Below the pieces are notes generated by a model. That model did no database searches. It worked only from the letters and a program-made list of their open reading frames with translations, and was not told the origin of the DNA. Positions 53,955 through 62,183 of a DNA stretch of 64,000 nt are shown here, piece after piece (the stretch's first letter is position 1; the number at the start of each line of letters is the position of its first letter). Origin of the DNA: Flavobacteriales bacterium UBA6693 (GTDB lineage Bacteria > Bacteroidota > Bacteroidia > Flavobacteriales > Weeksellaceae); the NCBI GenBank assembly GCA_002454815.1, contig DKJL01000006.1, positions 190,843 through 254,842 on the forward strand, given 5' to 3'. A program made the translations under genes and the position numbers.

Positions 53955-54806
53955 ATGGGATCCTTGCTGAGAATATTTTCGAAGAACGGTTTGTTCGTCT
54001 TCTTTATATTCCTGCAGCTCATTGCTCTTGTATTGATTTTCAGCCGGAACTCAATGCAACAGTCGTGGATTGCGGGGCAATCGGCAGCGCTCAACTCCTG
54101 GGTTTCCGGATATATTGATGAAGGCGCATCTTACCTTAAACTGAAACAGACCAACGAACAACTCGTCGCACAAAACAAAGCACTCATGCGCCAGCTTTAT
54201 GGAAAAGACGCGAGTGCTGTCCCTACCTTTCGAAAAGTACACGACACGATTGGCGGCGGCCAAATCTACACTTTCGTGGACGGCGATATTGTCTTCAACA
54301 GTATTAACCGGAAAGATAATTATTTTACCATCAACCGCGGACGACGCGATGGCGTTTTACCAAAAATGGGCGTAATGGCGCCTGGCGGAATTGCAGGCAT
54401 CGTCATCAATACGACAGACTCCTACGCATTGGTGCAATCGATTTTAAGTTTAAATAAAATAAAAATTAATGCAGCGCTGAAAAAATCCGGTTATTTCGGA
54501 ACTTTAACCTGGCGCGGCGAAGACAGCCGACTGATGCATTTGGCGGATGTACCGAAGTATGTTTCCGTAAAAGTTGGGGACACCGTGATCACCGACGGTA
54601 AATCTGCAATTTTTCCGCAAGGCGTGATGATCGGCCGTGTGGCCGGCTACGATGTCGACCGCAAAACCGGCTTTTGGGATATTTCCGTGGAGCTCAGTGA
54701 GAAAATGGGAAATTTAAGTAAAATATACGTCGTGAAAAACCTGAAAAAAGCAGAAGTATCGAAAATCCAGGACACTTTGCAGGCGACGATAAAACGTGAG
54801 AAATGA
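53955..54806 (+). CDS. mreC: Rod shape-determining protein MreC
   Basis: 283 residues. One N-terminal membrane helix (about residues 13-30), a coiled coil (LKLKQTNEQLVAQNKALMRQ) and a periplasmic beta domain with TINRGRRDGVLPKMGVM and GTLTWRGEDSRLM. It bridges MreB and PBP2. It overlaps mreD by 4 nt. Confidence 0.95.
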   Translation: MGSLLRIFSKNGLFVFFIFLQLIALVLIFSRNSMQQSWIAGQSAALNSWVSGYIDEGASYLKLKQTNEQLVAQNKALMRQLYGKDASAVPTFRKVHDTIGGGQIYTFVDGDIVFNSINRKDNYFTINRGRRDGVLPKMGVMAPGGIAGIVINTTDSYALVQSILSLNKIKINAALKKSGYFGTLTWRGEDSRLMHLADVPKYVSVKVGDTVITDGKSAIFPQGVMIGRVAGYDVDRKTGFWDISVELSEKMGNLSKIYVVKNLKKAEVSKIQDTLQATIKREK

Positions 54807-55309
54807 TCAGTAGAACTCTTTTTACCGACTTGCTGATCATCATTCTGCTGATCGCACTGCAGATTTTTGTACTGAACCGTATTACGCTTTTTGGTAAATA
54901 CACGCCGGTGCTTTATCCTGTTTTCGTGATGTTTTATCCATTTTTCCGGAACAAATATCAGTTTCTGCTGCTGAGCTTTTTATTGGGGCTGGGCATCGAC
55001 GCATTTTTGTATACCTGGGGAATTAATGCTTTCGCAACTACAGTGGTCGCCTATTTCCGAACCATTATCTTCCGGACTTCCACCGATACATCAACCGATT
55101 TCTTCTCTTTTCAATCTTTACAGTGGAGCCAGTTTCTGCTGTTCATCATTCTCAGTATTTCCATTCACCAGTTGCTGGTGCAGTATATTGAGATCTTTAA
55201 ATTCACCCGCTTCTTCGACATCTTCCTGAATGTTTTGGTAACCAGCGGCATTTCATTTATCTTTATCGTTATCTACGCTTTGGCTTTTAAAATCAAACAA
55301 AAGGTTTGA
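54803..55309 (+). CDS. mreD: Rod shape-determining protein MreD
   Basis: 168 residues, about five membrane helices, including YTPVLYPVFVMFYPFF and the helix with GLGIDAF. The sequence family is weakly conserved, so gene order (mreC before, mrdA after) is important evidence. Stop overlaps the TTG start of mrdA. Confidence 0.9.
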   Translation: MISRTLFTDLLIIILLIALQIFVLNRITLFGKYTPVLYPVFVMFYPFFRNKYQFLLLSFLLGLGIDAFLYTWGINAFATTVVAYFRTIIFRTSTDTSTDFFSFQSLQWSQFLLFIILSISIHQLLVQYIEIFKFTRFFDIFLNVLVTSGISFIFIVIYALAFKIKQKV

Positions 55310-57321
55310 AATCACAATCAATTAAAATTTTTATTTTTCTCGCTTTCATCGCTGTCATCTTTATTGCACGGCTCGCCTATCTGCAACTCTTCACCGACCG
55401 ATATGCGCTGAACGCGGCAAACACCTCAATCAAAACGGAATACATTATTCCGCAGCGCGGGGTGATTTTCGACCGTAACGGAAAAATCCTTGTCGGTAAC
55501 CAGCCTTCGTACGAAATTTCTTTTACGGAAGCGCTGATGAAACCTGATTTTGACACGGCCGATTTCTGTAATTTGTTGAAGATCACAAAGCCGGAATTTA
55601 TCCGCACCGTTAATTTAATTAAACAAGAAAAATACTATTCCAAGCTGACGCCGATGACGTTCATGAAGAACCTGAGTCGCGAAGAAATTGCCCGTATTCA
55701 GGAAATTATATTTAAATATCCTGCGTTCAGCATTGTCTCTCGCCCGCAGCGTCAGTACGAAGTTTCTACCTCCGGCAATTTGCTCGGTTACACCAACGAA
55801 GTAAACGAGCGGGACATCAAACGGGATTCACTCTATTATCTGCCCGGAGACTTTATCGGAAAAACCGGTGTAGAAAAGTCCTATGAAAAAAAATTGCGCG
55901 GTGAAAAGGGCATCCAGTACATCCAAAAAGATATTCGCCTGCGCAGCATAGGTTCTTATAAAAACGGCGAACTCGATCGCGATGTAGTTACAGGAAAAGA
56001 TCTGGTACTCACCATCGATTATGATCTGCAACGTATCGCCGAGGAAATGATGGTTAACAAACAGGGCGCAATCGTAGCCTTGGATCCCGCAACGGGAGAA
56101 ATTCTCGTACTCGCCACCGGACCGGATATTGATCCTAATCTGTTCACCGGTCCCGAGAAAACCCGGAATTTGTATCGTCTTCAAATGGACACCGTTTACA
56201 ACAGCCGCCCAACTTTCGATCGCTCCTTACAGGCCGCCTATCCGCCAGGTTCTACGTTTAAATTACTGACGGCGCTTGCCGCTATGCAGATGGGGGTAAT
56301 GGATGAAAATACTGTTTTCCCTTGTGGTGGTGGATTCAGCTACCGTGGATTACGCATCAAAGGACACGGTGGCGCCGATCCATTAGTTCCCGCTATTCAG
56401 GTTTCGAGTAATTGTTATTTTTCTTACGCCTACATTGCGATCATGAATAAATATCCCGGCAATCCTACACGGGGTGTAAATGAATGGAAAAAAATCATGA
56501 GCAGTTTTGGCGTTGGCGAATTTCTGAATAACGATCTCGCGGTAGGATCCAAAGGAAGAATACCTACCGGTGAATTTTATGAAAAACGCAGCGGTGGCAA
56601 AAAAGACTGGAGTTCGGCCTACACCATGAACGGATCTATTTTTAACGGAATGGGCCAGGGAGACGTTCTTCTGACACCGCTGCAGATGGCCAACAGTGTG
56701 GCAGCAATCGTAAACCACGGCTGGTATTACACACCGCATATCGTAAAATCAATCGACGGAAAACCCAATCCGGATCCCCGCTTCAAAGTAAAACATAAGA
56801 CGCTCGTGGATCCCAGACATTTCGGAGCGGTTATAAAAGGAATGGAAGCCGTAGTTTTAGCAGGTACTGCACGCGGCCTGAAGAGTAACGAATTTACCAT
56901 GCTGGCAAAAACCGGTACAGCGCAGGTGCCGCAGGGCAAAGACAACTCGATTTTCGTTTTGGCTGCGCCTGCTGAGAAACCGAGGATTGTGATCGCAGCG
57001 GTGATGGAACATGCAGGTTTCGGATCTACTTGGGCAGGCCCTGCCGCGACGGTAATCGCAGAGAAATACTTAACGGGAGAAATAAAGCGAGAACATCTCT
57101 ATAAAAAGATGGTAAACGCCAGCTTTATGCCCGAGTATAAACGGCAATGGGACGCGGAACTTAAGCGGAAAGGGCTTTACCGCGAGCCAAGCAAGGATTC
57201 AGTCGCGCTTCTTTCGGTCGAGAACCAACTTGCAGCAGGTCCCGGCACGGCACAGAAAAAGAAATTGGAAGTAAAGCGCGATTCTATCTTAAATAAAATT
57301 AAAAATACCCCAACGAAATGA
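55306..57321 (+). CDS. mrdA: Elongation-specific transpeptidase PBP2 (MrdA)
   Basis: 671 residues, starting at a TTG that overlaps the mreD stop (TTGA). One membrane anchor (about residues 5-23), the PBP dimerisation domain (RGVIFDRNGKILVGNQPSYE) and a transpeptidase with STFK, SSN and KTGT. It crosslinks lateral wall murein with RodA. The C-terminal 60 residues are basic and lack a known domain. Confidence 0.95.
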   Translation: MKSQSIKIFIFLAFIAVIFIARLAYLQLFTDRYALNAANTSIKTEYIIPQRGVIFDRNGKILVGNQPSYEISFTEALMKPDFDTADFCNLLKITKPEFIRTVNLIKQEKYYSKLTPMTFMKNLSREEIARIQEIIFKYPAFSIVSRPQRQYEVSTSGNLLGYTNEVNERDIKRDSLYYLPGDFIGKTGVEKSYEKKLRGEKGIQYIQKDIRLRSIGSYKNGELDRDVVTGKDLVLTIDYDLQRIAEEMMVNKQGAIVALDPATGEILVLATGPDIDPNLFTGPEKTRNLYRLQMDTVYNSRPTFDRSLQAAYPPGSTFKLLTALAAMQMGVMDENTVFPCGGGFSYRGLRIKGHGGADPLVPAIQVSSNCYFSYAYIAIMNKYPGNPTRGVNEWKKIMSSFGVGEFLNNDLAVGSKGRIPTGEFYEKRSGGKKDWSSAYTMNGSIFNGMGQGDVLLTPLQMANSVAAIVNHGWYYTPHIVKSIDGKPNPDPRFKVKHKTLVDPRHFGAVIKGMEAVVLAGTARGLKSNEFTMLAKTGTAQVPQGKDNSIFVLAAPAEKPRIVIAAVMEHAGFGSTWAGPAATVIAEKYLTGEIKREHLYKKMVNASFMPEYKRQWDAELKRKGLYREPSKDSVALLSVENQLAAGPGTAQKKKLEVKRDSILNKIKNTPTK

Positions 57322-58547
57322 AGTGGGCGAACGGCATCGATAAACTGGGAATCTCCCTCTACCTGATTTTATGCACTTTTGCCATTGCCAACATCTACAG
57401 TGTAGAACCGGCAAGTGGTGCGCGCCAGGCGGTGTGGCTGGGCGTATCGGTGTTTGTGGGTATCATCATTTTCTTGATGCGCGCGAAGTTTTTCGAGAAT
57501 ATGGGCGGTATTATTTATATCGCCGGCATTTTGCTTTTAATCGGACTGTTCCCCTTCGGAACTGAGATATTGGGCCAGAAAAACTGGTATAAATTCGGGC
57601 CGGTCAGTTTGCAGCCTGTTGAATTTGCCAAAATCGGGACCGCGCTCATGCTCGCCAATTATGTTGCCGGACCACACTTCAACCTTAAAAATAATAAATC
57701 GCTCTGGACATCGATAGCGATCATCGCCGCGCCCGCAGTTGTGGTTCTGTTGATTCCGGACGTTGGTTCGTTGCTCGTATTTATCGCTTTTTTTGTAGCG
57801 CTTTTTCGCGAAGGTCTGTCAGGTTGGTTTTTTGGTGTAGGTTTTATCATTGCAGCGGTTTTTCTGGTCGCCCTGGCGATCGATCCGCTTTACGTTGTTG
57901 GTGCGGTGATTATCATTGCTGCCGTCGCTTTATATTATAATTCGCGCAGGATCCACTGGAACGTCATTTCGGTCACCAGCATCGTTGCAGCCGTAGCTTT
58001 GCTAAGCGGTTTGGCTTTCGAAGCACCGACCGTTTTGGAGAAACTTCCAAAACACCAGCGCGAACGCATCGAAGTTTTATATAAAGGCGAGCGCGCTTTT
58101 CGCGATACGTCCGGCTATAACTTGCTTTATTCCAAAACAGCAATTGGCTCCGGTGGCTTTTTTGGAAAAGGATATCGTGAAGGATCGGTAACGCAGGGTA
58201 AGTTCGTGCCGGAACAAAGTACCGACTATATTTTCTGTACCGTTGGCGAGGAATGGGGATTTTTCGGAAGTTCCTTGCTGGTGATTCTTTACGCTGTATT
58301 TATCGGGCGGATCTATTATCTTTCCGAGAAACAGAAATCGGTTTTCAACCGTGTGTTCGGGTACAGTTTTGCATCAATCCTGCTCATTCATTATGCTATT
58401 AATCTTGGGATGGTGATGGGCTTATTCCCAACCGTAGGCATACCGCTTCCCTTCTTTAGCTATGGCGGCAGTTCTTTGCTGGCGTTTTCTATTATGACGT
58501 TTATTTTCTTTAAACTGAATTACGCTGACCGGAATAGTTTGGTCTGA
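57318..58547 (+). CDS. rodA: Elongation-specific murein polymerase RodA (SEDS family)
   Basis: 409 residues, about ten helices. SEDS motifs: GQKNWYKFGPVSLQPVEFAK, LLIPDVGSLLVF, AIGSGGFFGKGYREGS and PTVGIPLPFFSYGGSS. It polymerises lipid II for side-wall growth. It overlaps mrdA by 4 nt (ATGA) and ends the operon. Confidence 0.96.
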   Translation: MKWANGIDKLGISLYLILCTFAIANIYSVEPASGARQAVWLGVSVFVGIIIFLMRAKFFENMGGIIYIAGILLLIGLFPFGTEILGQKNWYKFGPVSLQPVEFAKIGTALMLANYVAGPHFNLKNNKSLWTSIAIIAAPAVVVLLIPDVGSLLVFIAFFVALFREGLSGWFFGVGFIIAAVFLVALAIDPLYVVGAVIIIAAVALYYNSRRIHWNVISVTSIVAAVALLSGLAFEAPTVLEKLPKHQRERIEVLYKGERAFRDTSGYNLLYSKTAIGSGGFFGKGYREGSVTQGKFVPEQSTDYIFCTVGEEWGFFGSSLLVILYAVFIGRIYYLSEKQKSVFNRVFGYSFASILLIHYAINLGMVMGLFPTVGIPLPFFSYGGSSLLAFSIMTFIFFKLNYADRNSLV

Positions 58548-58696
58548 TTATTTTAATTTTTCCAGCTTTTATTATTTTCGACCAGCTTTTTTGGCGCGAC
58601 ATTTGTTATTTGATTCGAACATTAAATGTTGATGATCAACTTTAAAAATATTTTCGCGTAGAAAGTTATTTGGACAGATTGATAAAAAACATAAAA

Positions 58697-58719
58697 AAAC
58701 CACCGTAAAACGATGGTTT
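58697..58719 (-). terminator. Terminator of the NlpC/P60 gene
   Basis: AAACCACCGT/ACGATGGTTT with a loop of three A and one mismatch; T-tract on the minus strand. 23 nt beyond the minus-strand stop. Confidence 0.75.
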
Positions 58720-58741
58720 AATTATAATCAAATTATTTAAT

Positions 58742-59431
58742 CTAGTTGTTAGCGTAGTTGCTGTTAAAAATCTCTGGAGAAATCACACGTTTCGCAAAGC
58801 GGAATTTCGGACCCCAATACGAGTCATTAAGAGAAGAAATCATTACGCCTCTGGAAGTTGCTGCATGAATAAACTTTACGTTTCCTTCCGCATCAACACT
58901 TTCCACGATACCTACGTGAGAAATGCGACCGCGTCCCTGGTGTGAAAAGAAAACCAAATCGCCTTTTTGTACATCAGCCTTTTCAATTTTTTCTCCCTGT
59001 TGCGCTTGCGATGCTGCAACTCTTGGTAAATTAACGCCTGCGCTTGCTCCGAAGACTGAAAGTACAAAAGCTGAGCAATCAATACCGTTTCTCGTAGTGC
59101 CACCGTATCGGTAAGGTGTTCCTAAATAAGTTTCTGCTTCTGTGAGGATATCGTCGATCTTAGCAGAATAACGAACCGCTTTAGCGATTTCCTCATTCTT
59201 GAGGGTATTTTCTAATGTTCTTGCCGCTGCTGCCTGCTCTTCCTTGAAGCTGTTAAGCAATTGTTTTTTCGCAGTTTCAATTTTTTTAGAATCGATAGAG
59301 GCAAGTTTGGCATTTGTTTTGTATTCTGAAGCGTAGGTTGCTGGAGTGGAAACTACGTAGTTAGTGACACAAGACTGCAGTGATATCGTAGCAAACACGG
59401 CAGTAAAATAAAACAGAACTCTTTTCTTCAT
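58742..59431 (-). CDS. NlpC/P60 family cell-wall peptidase lipoprotein
   Basis: 229 residues. Lipoprotein signal ending LQSC (Cys21), an alpha-helical middle rich in Lys/Ala/Glu, then a C40 peptidase domain: NGIDCSAFV (nucleophile Cys), RISHVGIVE (His) and FIHAATSRG (third polar residue). It would cut D-Glu/meso-DAP bonds in murein. It is next to, and convergent with, rodA, consistent with a wall role. Confidence 0.93.
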   Translation of the reverse strand: MKKRVLFYFTAVFATISLQSCVTNYVVSTPATYASEYKTNAKLASIDSKKIETAKKQLLNSFKEEQAAAARTLENTLKNEEIAKAVRYSAKIDDILTEAETYLGTPYRYGGTTRNGIDCSAFVLSVFGASAGVNLPRVAASQAQQGEKIEKADVQKGDLVFFSHQGRGRISHVGIVESVDAEGNVKFIHAATSRGVMISSLNDSYWGPKFRFAKRVISPEIFNSNYANN

Positions 59432-59481
59432 ATATATTGATTCTCTGTGTTAAATGTAATATTCGTTGTAAAAAAGCAGTA

Positions 59482-59489
59482 CAAAAGTA
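59482..59489 (-). promoter_or_regulatory. Predicted -7 element of the NlpC/P60 gene
   Basis: Minus strand TACTTTTG, 50 nt upstream of the ATG at 59431; no TTG at the proper distance. Confidence 0.5.
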
Positions 59490-59586
59490 GGTATTCAAGC
59501 AAAAGTGGGGGTGAATTCACCTTTCCAGCTGGGTCTTTTTAACACATTTTAACGTTCTCTATTGTAATGTTAAAGGAATTTTGAGC

Positions 59587-59611
59587 GCAATCCCTTTATT
59601 TAAGGGATTGC
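59587..59611. other. Isolated palindrome
   Basis: Perfect 10-base arms GCAATCCCTT/AAGGGATTGC with loop TATTT, followed on the plus strand by a T-rich stretch. It stands about 100 nt upstream of the NlpC/P60 promoter and 70 nt beyond the glnN terminator, so it does not end any visible gene on the plus strand. A second, distal terminator for glnN or a regulator site are both possible. Confidence 0.6.
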
Positions 59612-59680
59612 AATTTTATTTTCATTAAGATTTTTTAACATTTGGCACGCAGATCGCTAAGTAATTCAATTACAAAAAAA

Positions 59681-59702
59681 TAGCTTCCCTCGCAGGAAGC
59701 TA
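59681..59702 (-). terminator. Terminator of glnN
   Basis: TAGCTTCC/GGAAGCTA hairpin with CTCGCA loop followed on the minus strand by seven T. Confidence 0.88.
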
Positions 59703-59727
59703 AAATACTAATTGAACCGGTTGTCTA

Positions 59728-61926
59728 TTATCTTGTGAACAGTAGTTCGCGGTATTTTGTCAGGGGCCATAATTCGTCGTCTACCATCATTTCCAGCTCG
59801 TCCGAGGCAGAACGGATTTTGGCGAAGTAAGGAATTACTTCATTACAAAAGGCTACAGCAGTATCGCCGGGAGACTCTTTTGTTTTTGCCGACGCGATTT
59901 CTGCCAGCAGATTTTCCACTTCTACTTTTATTGTACTTACATGCCCGGAAATCCCGCGGATCAAACTGATCTGTTCCTTGGCAACTGTCGTAAATTCTGT
60001 TTCGTCAAAAATTTCTTTTAATCCTTTCACATTTTCAATCAGACGGTTTTGGTATTTCAGCGCACTCGGGATAATGTGGTTGCGGGCAATATCAGCTAGC
60101 ACGCGCGCTTCGATGGCAATAACGGAAGAATACTGTTCTAATTTAATCTCATTTCTGGCTTCCACTTCCCGGGCAGTATAAATTCCTAATTCTTCATAGA
60201 GCGCAATAAATTTCGGATCGAGTTCACGACTTAGCGCTTCCGGTGTTGTCTTCAGGTTATTCAGTCCGCGTTCTGCAGCTTCTGTCGCCCACTCGTCGGA
60301 ATATCCGTCACCTTCAAACATAATTTTTTTACACGCCTTAATATATTCACGCAAAACATTAAAGATGGCTTCGTCTTTTTTCAGGCCTTTATTGACCAAT
60401 GCATCCACCTCTTTTTTAAATGTCTGAAGCTGTTTGGCAGCGATGGAATTCATTACCGTCATTACTTCAGCACAGTTTGCCGAGGAGCCCACGGCACGAA
60501 TTTCAAATTTATTTCCTGTAAAGGCGAAAGGCGATGTACGGTTTCGGTCGGTATTATCCAGTAAGATATTAGGAATCTTCCCAACGACATTTAATTTGAG
60601 ATCGGTTTTTTCCTCGGGAGAAAGTTTGCCGTCTTTCACTTTTTCCAATTCTTCCAGAACACCAAACAATTGCGAACCAATAAACGCCGAGATAATGGCA
60701 GGCGGAGCTTCATTGGCACCAAGACGATGATCATTTCCGGCCGACGCAATGCTCACGCGCAGTAAGTCGGAATAATCGTGTACCGCTTTCAGTGTATTCA
60801 CAAAAAAGGTTAGAAACTGCAGATTCTTTTTAGGATTGATCCCCGGACTCAATAAATTTTCGCCCGTGTCCGTAGCCAAACTCCAGTTGTTATGTTTACC
60901 GCTTCCGTTAACGCCGGCGAATGGCTTTTCATGAAATAAAATATGGAAGTGATGTTTGTGAGCCACGCGCGCCATCAGATCCATCAATAATGAATTATGA
61001 TCTACCGCCACATTCACTTCTTCAAACATCGGAGCCAGCTCAAATTGGTTCGGTGCTACTTCATTATGGCGCGTTGTTACCGGAATACCCAATTCGATAG
61101 AGCGAATTTCCAGTTCTTTCATGAAATTCATGACACGTGTCGGAATCGAGCCAAAATAATGATCATCAAGTTGCTGCCCTTTCGCCGGCGAATGTCCTAA
61201 AAGTGTCTTGCCAGTAATAACCAGATCGGGCCGCGATTGATACAGCGCGGTGTCCACCAGAAAATATTCCTGTTCCCAACCGAGGGTGGCAGTTACTTTC
61301 GTTACATTTTTATCAAAATAAGAGCGGCAAATATCCGTTGCAGCTTCATCCACTGCGTGAAGTGCACGAAGCAAAGGTGCTTTATAATCGAGCGTTTCGC
61401 CGGTATAAGAAATAAAGATAGACGGAATGCAAAGCGTCGTATCCATAATAAAAGCGGGAGATGTAGGATCCCAGGCCGTATATCCCCGGGCTTCGAATGT
61501 ATTTCGGATTCCGCCGTTGGGAAATGAAGAAGCGTCCGGTTCCTGCTGAATAAGCATGCTGCCGGAAAAACGGTCAATCGCGCGGTCACTTTCAAAAGGT
61601 GTAAAAAAAGAATCGTGCTTTTCTGCGGTAGAGCCCGTAAGTGGCTGAAACCAGTGGGTATAATGGGTAACACCTTTGCTCAAAGCCCAGTCTTTCATCG
61701 CCACCGCAATTTGGTCGGCGACGTCGCGCTGAATTTTGGTGCCTTTTTTTATCGCGTTTTGTATCGACATGAAAGCCTCTTTTGTTAAATACTCGCGCAT
61801 GGTTTCCTCTGAGAAAACTTTTTTGCAGAACAACTCCGAAAGTTTCGAGGGTACCTGAACGGCATTTTCTTTTCGGAAATCTTTCTGAGAAAGAAGTTCC
61901 AGTGCTTTGAAGCGGACGTTTGACAT
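59728..61926 (-). CDS. glnN: Glutamine synthetase type III
   Basis: 732 residues, the length of type III enzymes (type I is about 470). Conserved stretches: THYTHWFQPLTG with EKHDSF, GWEQEYFLVD, VTTRHNEVAPNQFELAP, NGSGKHNNWS and DNTDRNRTSPFAFTGNKFEIRAVGSS. It makes glutamine from glutamate, ammonia and ATP. It is monocistronic with its own promoter and terminator, and no P-II gene is adjacent. Confidence 0.97.
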   Translation of the reverse strand: MSNVRFKALELLSQKDFRKENAVQVPSKLSELFCKKVFSEETMREYLTKEAFMSIQNAIKKGTKIQRDVADQIAVAMKDWALSKGVTHYTHWFQPLTGSTAEKHDSFFTPFESDRAIDRFSGSMLIQQEPDASSFPNGGIRNTFEARGYTAWDPTSPAFIMDTTLCIPSIFISYTGETLDYKAPLLRALHAVDEAATDICRSYFDKNVTKVTATLGWEQEYFLVDTALYQSRPDLVITGKTLLGHSPAKGQQLDDHYFGSIPTRVMNFMKELEIRSIELGIPVTTRHNEVAPNQFELAPMFEEVNVAVDHNSLLMDLMARVAHKHHFHILFHEKPFAGVNGSGKHNNWSLATDTGENLLSPGINPKKNLQFLTFFVNTLKAVHDYSDLLRVSIASAGNDHRLGANEAPPAIISAFIGSQLFGVLEELEKVKDGKLSPEEKTDLKLNVVGKIPNILLDNTDRNRTSPFAFTGNKFEIRAVGSSANCAEVMTVMNSIAAKQLQTFKKEVDALVNKGLKKDEAIFNVLREYIKACKKIMFEGDGYSDEWATEAAERGLNNLKTTPEALSRELDPKFIALYEELGIYTAREVEARNEIKLEQYSSVIAIEARVLADIARNHIIPSALKYQNRLIENVKGLKEIFDETEFTTVAKEQISLIRGISGHVSTIKVEVENLLAEIASAKTKESPGDTAVAFCNEVIPYFAKIRSASDELEMMVDDELWPLTKYRELLFTR

Positions 61927-61946
61927 ATTAATTGATTTTTAAAGTA

Positions 61947-61980
61947 CAAAATTACATAAAAAACAATTATAATTTCCCAA
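61947..61980 (-). promoter_or_regulatory. Promoter of glnN
   Basis: Minus strand: TTG at 61978-61980, 23 nt, TAATTTTG at 61947-61954; the start codon is 20 nt downstream. The TTG overlaps the edge of the 61979-62004 palindrome. Confidence 0.55.
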
Positions 61981-62004
61981 CACCCCTATTTTTTTAGGGG
62001 TGTT
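61979..62004. other. Palindrome between the divergent glnN and DUF6909-like genes
   Basis: Perfect 10-base arms AACACCCCTA/TAGGGGTGTT around six T. It touches the glnN -33 box and lies far upstream of the other gene, so it is placed like an operator. It also has the shape of a terminator but no gene reads into it. Confidence 0.65.
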
Positions 62005-62159
62005 TCTATTTTAATTTAAAATAATTAATATTACTCCTTCAACTGAAGACATAATAGCCACGTCCGATTTTATTTAAATATAAAAAGTGCAGACAAGAAA
62101 ACTGCTTCTGACAGCCACCCAGCGCGCAAGCTTCCTCGCTTTGCAGCCGAAAAAATGAC

Positions 62160-62167
62160 TATATTTG
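62160..62167 (+). promoter_or_regulatory. Predicted -7 element of the DUF6909-like gene
   Basis: TATATTTG. It puts the transcript start near 62173, past the GTG at 62169, and so favours translation from ATG 62184. Confidence 0.55.
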
Positions 62168-62183
62168 TGTGAAATTTTACATT

